Shown: positions 15,675 to 23,800 of the stretch, in pieces | Layout of the letters: every line of letters starts with the position of its first letter | How positions within the stretch are numbered: the first letter of the stretch is position 1 | Notes under the pieces: generated by a model | Told to the model about the DNA's origin: nothing | Database searches by the model: none | The model's input: only the letters and a program-made list of their open reading frames with translations | Program-made: the position numbers and the translations under genes | NCBI RefSeq assembly: GCF_020829645.1 | Contig: NZ_JAIVFS010000085.1 | Coordinates: 1 to 36,707, forward strand | Direction: 5' to 3' | Origin: Nostoc mirabile CHAB5784 | GTDB taxonomy: Bacteria; Cyanobacteriota; Cyanobacteriia; Cyanobacteriales; Nostocaceae | DNA length: 36,707 nt

Positions 15675-16463
15675 CTAGGCAACCCAGCCATTGTATCCCT
15701 TATTACTCGTTTTAGCTGTATCTTTTTGACTTTTTTGGTTGGTTTTGACTCTTGTGTGGGTTTCTTGAGTAACTTCTTCTTCGATTTTCATGTCTGTAAA
15801 GCTGAGGATTCCCAGGCGGATTGCTTCGCGGATAGCGTTTAACCTATCTTTGACTCCTAGCTTGATAAATGAATTATGTAGATATGACCTTACTGTACCT
15901 TCGGAAACATACATTACATTGGCAATTTCATGATTTTTCATACCTCCGGCAGCTAATTTAAGAACTGTGATTTCTTTATTAGAGAAATCACTTAACAAAT
16001 CTAGTGCATTTCTATTGGGTGTGTCATTTGACCTGAGACTATCGATCAGAATACGATTAATAGTTGGGTCAATCCATGATTCGTTATTGTACGCAGCCAT
16101 TACTGCTTCAACGAATCTTTCTCCTACTTCTTCTCTAAGGCTATTTTTACAGTAGTAGCAGTCTGCGCCATTACTAATTGCTGCGTTAATGGTATCTCGG
16201 CTGCTATTTGCAGTCATAACCACAATTTTAATTGATGCGTGTTTGGATTTGATTGCACTTATTACATCAATGCCATCGATATCCGGTAAATCAATATTTA
16301 TAATTACGATATCTGGCTTTTGTTTGTCAACAATTTCTATTCCTTGTTTTCCGTATTTGGCAACGCTACAGACTTGGATTTCACCAGTTTCAGATAATAT
16401 TGTTGCAGCGCCAATCCTAGATATGTTCTCATTTTCAATGATGACAACATTAATAGGTTTCAT
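15675..16463 (-). CDS. NarL/FixJ-type response regulator with atypical receiver
   Basis: A 262-residue DNA-binding regulator with an N-terminal receiver (about 4-120) and a LuxR-type HTH (about 160-225, SNKEITVLKLAAGGMKNHEI through VSEGTVRSYLHNSF). The residue four before the loop proline, the phosphoacceptor, is N56 (IIN-IDLP) instead of Asp. The acidic pocket is E10-N11 instead of two acids. T84 and K106 are retained. Classical phosphorylation is therefore unlikely, and it may be constitutively active, ligand-gated or partner-gated. The Lys/Thr/Glu-rich C-terminal tail of ~40 residues is unusual. It is transcribed toward the ATPase cluster with no histidine kinase beside it. Confidence 0.88.
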   Translation of the reverse strand: MKPINVVIIENENISRIGAATILSETGEIQVCSVAKYGKQGIEIVDKQKPDIVIINIDLPDIDGIDVISAIKSKHASIKIVVMTANSSRDTINAAISNGADCYYCKNSLREEVGERFVEAVMAAYNNESWIDPTINRILIDSLRSNDTPNRNALDLLSDFSNKEITVLKLAAGGMKNHEIANVMYVSEGTVRSYLHNSFIKLGVKDRLNAIREAIRLGILSFTDMKIEEEVTQETHTRVKTNQKSQKDTAKTSNKGYNGWVA

Positions 16464-16631
16464 ATTATATGCTTTTTTGGGTTGGTATTGGTATTGTCCC
16501 TGATAACAATACTTATAACACTTAGTTTTTTAGATTTTTTAATCTTTACAGTTACTATAAATTAATTAGCTTATTTAAAAACTTTTCTAATATTGGTAAA
16601 AACTTTACAAAGTGATTGGGGGGGTTTGTGT

Positions 16632-16766
16632 CAATACGGTTCGGATAAGGTTTTTTGATGACAGACCCTAGATCACAAAGACGCGATAAATCGCCGTCTT
16701 TACAATAATCAGTCCTTTGTAGAGACGGCGATTTATCGCGTCTCTTGCCTTAACCGAACCGTATTG
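16632..16766. mobile_element. MITE-like palindromic element
   Basis: The 135-bp element has 19-bp imperfect terminal inverted repeats (CAATACGGTTCGGATAAGG at the left, CCTTAACCGAACCGTATTG at the right). Internally, an AGACGCGATAAATCGCCGTC arm is mirrored by GACGGCGATTTATCGCGTCT, so the whole folds into one long hairpin. Flanking 10-mers GGGTTTGTGT (16622-16631) and GGGTTTGTAT (16767-16776) match at 9 of 10 positions and may be target duplications. It has no coding capacity. It lies in the gap between the response-regulator promoter and a small membrane-protein gene. Confidence 0.75.
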
Positions 16767-16872
16767 GGGTTTGTATAGTTTTTATTAACCAATCTATTTA
16801 CTAGATGATTTTATTTATAAGTCCTGGTTTTAATAGTTATCAGCAAATTTATGTAGGAATAGATAATTTTTT

Positions 16873-17118
16873 ATGAAAGGCGATAAAGTTTTAGGATGGA
16901 TAGACAATATTGTTGTTTGGTCTTTGATGGGGATGTTATGTTTAGTCGGGTTAGGCAGATTGCCTATTAACCCGACGAGTTTGTTTGACTTTACTGCGTC
17001 TTTTTACTATTTTGCTGTTGCGGTTGTTATTTGTCCCAAGACTCCACTGAGTTTTAATAAAAAGCTGATTTTTGGATTTATAGCTTTTATGTATGGCGTG
17101 TGGTTTGGGTTGATTTAA
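16873..17118 (+). CDS. Small multi-spanning membrane protein, unknown
   Basis: An 81-residue, very hydrophobic protein with three likely membrane helices (about 13-29 IVVWSLMGMLCLVGLG, 38-55 FTASFYYFAVAVVIC, 63-80 KLIFGFIAFMYGVWFGL) and short polar loops. No family is recognised. It overlaps the 3' end of the convergent gene at 17115 by 4 bp. The consistent membrane topology argues for a real gene. Confidence 0.55.
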   Translation: MKGDKVLGWIDNIVVWSLMGMLCLVGLGRLPINPTSLFDFTASFYYFAVAVVICPKTPLSFNKKLIFGFIAFMYGVWFGLI

Positions 17119-17885
17119 TCTAGCTCTTTAGCAGAATCCTGGTTTTTGAATTGTTTTTGACTCTGTTCGCGGCGTGCTTGTTGCTCATTGAACAGAGTCT
17201 TGAAACGTTCAAATTCCTCTTTGGTGAGATTATTAATGGTGATAGAGTACTCTTCTGAGTTATTGTCATGAGATGCCAAGAGTGCTTCTCGACTTTGTTC
17301 AGAATCAGGCAAATTTCTATCAAGGCTAAGAGTTTGCGAATCTTCTTCTAATTTTAGACTTGCAGTATATTCTTCACTTTTATAAATGATACCTTGTGTC
17401 TCTTTATCTGATTTTCCAAATATATCTAAGCGATCTAAAATTACAGGAATAACAAACTGTCTAATTTGAGAATCGGCGGTAAGAAATTGTACTCTATCTT
17501 CTGGACTCTCTTCTACTGGGTTGCCATTATTGTCGTCATTTTTATTTGTGGGGTTTTTTAGAACCTCTGGTTCAATTGTAGTTCGTGTAAACTGGCTTGC
17601 TTCGGCTTGTGAAGATGACTCTTGATTAACTTGATTAACAAAAGTGATAGGTTTAATTTCTGTAGAGTTTACTTTTACTTCATCTTGCACTACTTCACTG
17701 ATTCTGTTAATTTCCGAATTCAACCTTAGCACAGCCTCTTTTGTTTCCTCAGCAGTTGGAGGCTTTTTTGCAGATTCTTCAAATTTATCATCAGGGATGT
17801 TAAGCTGTTTGATCAATTCTCTGAGGAGACTGGCTTGCATCGCTGGAGTTAAACCTTCTACTGGAAGTTCGATTAGTTCTTTCAT
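17115..17885 (-). CDS. Acidic hypothetical protein, partner gene of the giant polymerase-like protein
   Basis: An unrecognised 256-residue protein rich in Glu, Asp, Asn, Ser and Gln. A short helical N-terminus (LTPAMQASLLRELIKQLNIP, about 12-31) precedes a low-complexity acidic stretch (about 60-135). A more ordered part follows (QFVIPVILDRLDIFG and YTASLKLEEDSQTLSL), then a charged helical end with LTKEEFERFKTLFNEQQARR. It begins 7 bp after the stop of the 2623-residue gene in the same direction, so the two almost certainly share a transcript. It could be a regulatory or binding subunit; nothing in the sequence proves it. Confidence 0.65.
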   Translation of the reverse strand: MKELIELPVEGLTPAMQASLLRELIKQLNIPDDKFEESAKKPPTAEETKEAVLRLNSEINRISEVVQDEVKVNSTEIKPITFVNQVNQESSSQAEASQFTRTTIEPEVLKNPTNKNDDNNGNPVEESPEDRVQFLTADSQIRQFVIPVILDRLDIFGKSDKETQGIIYKSEEYTASLKLEEDSQTLSLDRNLPDSEQSREALLASHDNNSEEYSITINNLTKEEFERFKTLFNEQQARREQSQKQFKNQDSAKELD

Positions 17886-17892
17886 ACTAAAA

Positions 17893-20800
17893 TTACCTCT
17901 CCACTAAATCTTTTTTGACATCTTTGAATGCATTCTTGATGTGGAAATTCATGAGTTGAAAATCTTGTAATGTTTCATCACTGATGTTACTTACTTGGGT
18001 TTTTCCTTCTTTGACATATAATAATATGTTATCAGTTTTATCTTTAACTAAGTAAGTTTGGTCTTGAGTCTTAGTAGCAATTTGGTATTTTTCTGTTTGT
18101 ACTGACATAATGCCATTGATATCTTCCTGTCCAATGATTTTAACTAAATTTTGGGCAAGACTGGTCATTTCATTAATTTTTTCTAGCTCCTTAATATCTC
18201 GCTCCATTGCCTTAAAAGCGTTCTCAAGACTGATATTTTGTTTGATATACAAATCAGTTACCTTATGAATTTTATTGAGATATGTTTCTGATTTACCGAG
18301 CTTTTCAGCTGCTACATACCAGTCTTGAAGATTTTGCACTGTATTAGCTTTCATCCGCTCGATAATGTTATCCATCGCTCCAACCTGCTGTATTCTGGGT
18401 TGAGAAGGTGATGCGAGTGCTTGATCAATATTTGGTTGTTGGCTTTGTTGTGGAGGGAAAATGCTCTTGTCTTTAGCAATAAACGAGTTATGTAATACTT
18501 GTGTATTGGAAGAAATAGTGTTGGTACTAATTTTGATATTTTCTACAGAATTAAATACAGCGTATCCTTGGGAAGTTTGTTCTACCTTGTACCCTTTTTC
18601 TTGAAGATAATTTTGAACTAATTGGTCAGTCCCTTGTGCGTTTCCGACTATGAAAGAGCTTTTCGCTTCTATTGCCTTATTAAGTAACGGTTTGTAGTGA
18701 TTTTCAAAAGTTTGGGTAATTCGCTCGCTTGTCACTCCGCGCCACGGGCCAGACCCGGATACCATAATAATGTCGTCTTTTGAGTAATTTCCAGTGTTGG
18801 CGCGTTCTCCCCATGCTTGCTCGTAATTCCGAGTGCTTGAAGGTGTTTCGGGGGGCGCAGTTGATTTACCGATAAACTGGGTAGCTATTTGGGCCATCGC
18901 AATGTCTTTTTTCATATGTTCAGCGACGGCAGCGTTTATGGGTTCGAGTTGCGATAGTGGATTTGTTAGTGGCTGATCAGTCTGTTCGGACTTTTCCTGG
19001 TAGGTTTTTACTGTAGTTTGTTGTGACTTTTCAACTACATTGGTGTATGCCTCACTGAGGGCTTGAATAAATGCGGATTCTTTACCCTTACTCTCCCATT
19101 GTTTGTCCTGAGCCTTAGTTATATTGGTGAGGCGATGCGTTATGGAGCCTATGCTGTGAGCGGGTTGCCCGATTTCAGACGATTGGTGTGGGGTTACTCC
19201 CATTGTCGCAACTGCTGTACAGTTCTCCAACCAATCGACTCCTTTGCGTTTGGCGATCGCCTCAGTTAGCCGGGGGTGTTGTTCGAGTTTAGCCTGAAGT
19301 ACTTCTACCATTAGCTTGTATTCATCAGCTGATGGATGCAACTGCTTTTGGTGATTAAATGCGTGTTCAGCGGATGCGTATGCTATTCCTTCAGGTTTTT
19401 GGACATGGGTTTCTACTCCATACTGTCCGGTGGGGGCCTCTGGATTATTATTGACTGAAACTTGGTAATCGTTTTGTAGCTTGCCTTGTTCTTTTGCAAG
19501 TGCAGTGGCTAGGCTGAGTGCTACTCCAAGTCCATCTTTGGAGTCGGAGCTGATATTTACCGGGGTGAGAGCTTGTTTTTGGATGGTTGGGAACGCAACA
19601 ATTTTGCCATTGACGTAATCCCCTAGCGGTTCCATGAATAAGCCATATACCTGACTCTTACTCGCCTGGGTTTGGGTAAGTTCTTTCGGTGAATGCTTTT
19701 CCCATTTCGCCCAGGCTTGCTGGTAACTTGGATCTTGAATCATTTCGGAGGTAATTTTGTACTGCTTACCCACTCGGAAAGCAACTTGCTCGCCGTTTTT
19801 ACCAAGGGCGATCGCAATATCTTCCTCTTTGACACCATAAGTTTTTTGGTAGTCTACACCTCTGGTGGTGTGTATCCTACCGTGTCCGCGCATGGCATCG
19901 ATAGTTGTATCAACTGGTACTGTAGAAGGTTCGCCGTGCAAATGCAGCGAATAAACCATTGGTACTGGTTTTCCAGATATAGTCGGGTTGTCTGGAATCT
20001 GAGGGTTAGCAGTGCGTGCCGCAGTAGAATTCCCGATGGCGATAATTTCTTCGACAGTTGGTTGGTTTGAGGAGTGTGAAGGTATGTTTCCGGTGGCTTC
20101 TCTAAGGCTGGTATAACTGCGTTCTACTTTAATTTCTCCCCCAGGTGTCCATTCGTTAGTTTTGATGGTAAGGTCGCCGTTGCTTTGGACTACCGCACGA
20201 GGAGGTTGGTTTGAGACGAGGAAGTTTTCAAATTTCTGGCGAACGCTGTTTTCTCTGCCCAGATCATTTTTAATTGACCAAATGTTGATAGACCATCTGC
20301 CAGCTTCAGTATTAAGTGCAGCGTGTTCATTCTTGCAGTTGAAGCGGGTTACTGTACCTGACTCAAGTTTAAACTCCTGGTATGGTGCGTCCTTGTTCTC
20401 CTCCCTGGTCCATGCCATTCGTTCCTTAGCAGCGCGATACCCCCAATCAGAATTTCCGATATGAATGCTGCGGGCCTCCGTCGCGGCGTAGGAGTCATCG
20501 CGGTGGTAGTTGATGCCAGCGCCGGGGTTTTCGGAATAAGTGACCAGCACAATATCTGCATCAGGATATACTTGTTTGACAAGTTCCATTAACTTGTCGT
20601 CCTGTACCCCTGGCTTGAAAGCTTTATCTTTCAAATCCCATTTTGCACCGACCCATGCAACTTGTCTCAGTAGTGCATAGTTAGATTTATCGTTTTCAAG
20701 TATGGGTTTGAGGTGGGTTTCAAGATGCGATCGCAGCTGTTCTACTTTCTCCTCACTTACCTTACCCAATATTTCGATAGCTTTAGTTTGATCCGCTTGG

Positions 20801-23800
20801 CGCGAGTTGGGTAGTAATATTGCTTGATTATTAGCTTCTGATTGTCTACCTGTTAATACTTGTATCTCAACCGCGTTTTGATAAACTTGTGAAATTGCTG
20901 CAACTGTGGCGTTAGTATTTGATTGAATGTTAATTGTATTGTTTTCTGGTACAACTTTCGCTGGAATAATTGGTACTGGAGAATCTTCTTGATTGAGTTC
21001 TCTGGGGCGGTTAGGTAGTGTTTTTAGCGCTTGTTTGTATTCACTATCTTCTGAGATTTGGTTTAATTGTAAAAGACTACCTTCAGTTGTAACTTTTTGA
21101 TTTAACTCTACACTAAGCTGTTCGTAGCGGTCAAATCCTTCAATTACACTGATATTAATTGGTTCTCCAAGTAAACTATTTAATTCTTCGTTTATTTCTT
21201 CAAGAATTTCATTTTTATTAAAAATAAATGTAGCTGTGTTACTCTCAATAAAATAATAGTTTTCAGTAGATTTTGATTCTAGCCAAGTGGCTACAGCGAT
21301 CGCGTCTTGTGCGGGAACTACTAATCCAAGAGCTTGTTTAGTTTCTACCTGCGATCCATCTGGGGAACTATATTGTTGATTTGGGTTATAAAAATATACA
21401 GTTTGTTCTGGAATAATTGGAGTGGGTTGTGACGGTGTATCCGCGCTCTTAATATGACCACCAGCACGGTCAACAAATGTTTGTTTTAATTCGTCACTGA
21501 TGGTACTTTCATCAAGTACAAATACAGTCATGCCTTTTTTAGCTTCTAACCGAGCTTGTGATATAGGAAGCTGTTCGTATAATACTCCTACTTTTTCTAG
21601 ATAATTTGTGGTTTTTTCGGCTTTATTTTCATCAACTGCTAATCCTAAAAGCCCTACTAATTTTTGTTCTTTATCTTGGAACATGATTGTAGGACGTTCG
21701 TTAATTTTACCGAGTATTTGGTTACGTTTTTCTTGCTGCCCATTTCTAACAGGCTGCTCATTACTTATAAGCTGACTGCGCTTAACCCATTTGTCGGGAT
21801 ACTTGACTGTTTCTGGATTAATAGTTACTTTACAGGTACTTTCATTACTGGTAATTTGTACAGGAATAGTAGTTCGTTGTTGGTTTAGGCGAATAATACC
21901 TATATCAATTAATTTTTGTACAGTACTACTTTCTTTCCTTTGCCACTGTTTTTGTACATTCCCTTTGTTCAATTCAGCTTCAAGACGTTCAGTATGTTGG
22001 CCAATAATGCCGAGGGATTGGTCGCCAATTTTAGCGATGTAAACGTGCTTTTTATCAAATGCTCTAACTAAAGTTTCTTGAAATGCTTGGTTGATAATCT
22101 CCTGTTTTTTATACTTTGGATTTGTAACATTAATTCGTAATAAATTTCCCTGAGATGTCTCTGCTATAGCATAGGCATTTTGTCCAGTGATGATAGTTTG
22201 AATTCTAAGCTGTAACTGTTGCCCATTCCCAGGCTTTTCTGCTAGCCAACCTTGGGTAATACCCTCTTTGATTGATTCCTTATCAATATTGCCTAGTTTC
22301 TCAGGTTTATTACCATTTTGAAGATAAATACTATAGTCTTCCCGAATCAGGTCAACCTTTTCAATTGTTAACAGTACAGGTTCATTATTAAACCTTTGGG
22401 AATTTCCAAACTTATTAACTTCGCCTACTTTGAAAGTGAGTTCTGGTAGTCCGGGTACTTTGGTTGTAACAGAGGTGGTGTATACTTCACCTTTTTCAAT
22501 ACTGGCAATAGTAGTAGTACCAATTGGTAATCGGGCGTTACTTTGTTCAATATTTCCAAATGTTTCGTAAGTACCCTCTTGATTCTGTATTTCAATTACA
22601 CTTTTTCCATCTTCAGCTAGATTAAATCGAATACTTTGAGAGCGATTTTCATTAAATAGTTCACTATTACAGTCGAAACCAGTGATACTAAACTCGTTAA
22701 ATCTGAGTGTGTCTAACTGACTGATAATCTCATGAGGAAAGGCAGCAAAGGCGAAATTAGAAACTTTGTTCTGGCGGTCGCTACTTTTATCATTACTACT
22801 TTCACGAGTAGTTGATACTGCCCAAGTGGCAGCTGCCATTGCTAGCTTTTGGTCTTCTGGAATTGAATTATAAAATTCTTCTGCTACCTGGTAAGCATTT
22901 TGGTAAAGAAGTTTAATTTGACCTTCGCTTAGTTCAGCCTGGAACACTATTTTATTAGATGTTACTTCCTGTCCAAGCGTAATTCCTATCTCTTCGAGTT
23001 TATTTTCTTGCTCCTTTGCAAGTGTTCCTAATGCTCTAAACTTAGGTTTACCGTTCTCAGTTTCATCGTTAATTTGAGCATAAACTAGATATTTATGTGG
23101 ACGGTTACTATTGCGTTTGTCTTCAGATATTTCTGATAGCTTTATTGTAATTTTATTAGCTTTCCAAATAAATTCATTATCATACTGTAGAAGATTAGTT
23201 ACACTTACTTGACTATTAGTAGCAAGGGTAATATTTACAGATGGCCCCTTTTCAGCCTCTTTTTGTCTGGATAACTCACTTGCTCGGTTGAATGATTTGT
23301 CAAATTCTTTCTTGACAATAGTAGCTCTTAATCGCTGTTCGTTAGAAAATTCGACCCCTTTAAATAAAGCTTGAAATTGGACAATTTCACGCGATTCGAG
23401 GCGAGCTTTTTCAAAATACTGATTGGTTTGAGCAATTAGTAATTCAACAGGCGAGTATCCCGTCGGTTGAATTGTATTGTCAACATAGACATCTTTCTTC
23501 TTATCTTTGACGTAGTTGACTTCCCGGTGGAGAATCCGACTGTTATTGCGGATAATTTCCATTTCAGGTTTTTTGGCACTCTTGAAGAGGTCAACTGCAA
23601 TTTGATTTTGAAATGCTGCCTCGGCAATCATTTCGCGGTATATCTTGATATTAGTATTCATTGCCACCAGTGCATTGACCTGGTTTAGGAGTTCTTGCCG
23701 AACTATTCGGACAAATTCTTCCATATGACCGCGATATCTGGTCGGAATCTCCTTCCCCTCAATACCCTTGGATTTTGCCCACACTTCTGTTTTAAATAAA

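Noticed and set aside
18590..18780. SLOG segment as a DprA-type natural-competence protein
   Set aside because: The pattern is a short YpsA-like Rossmann unit within a larger chain, without DprA's flanking domains.
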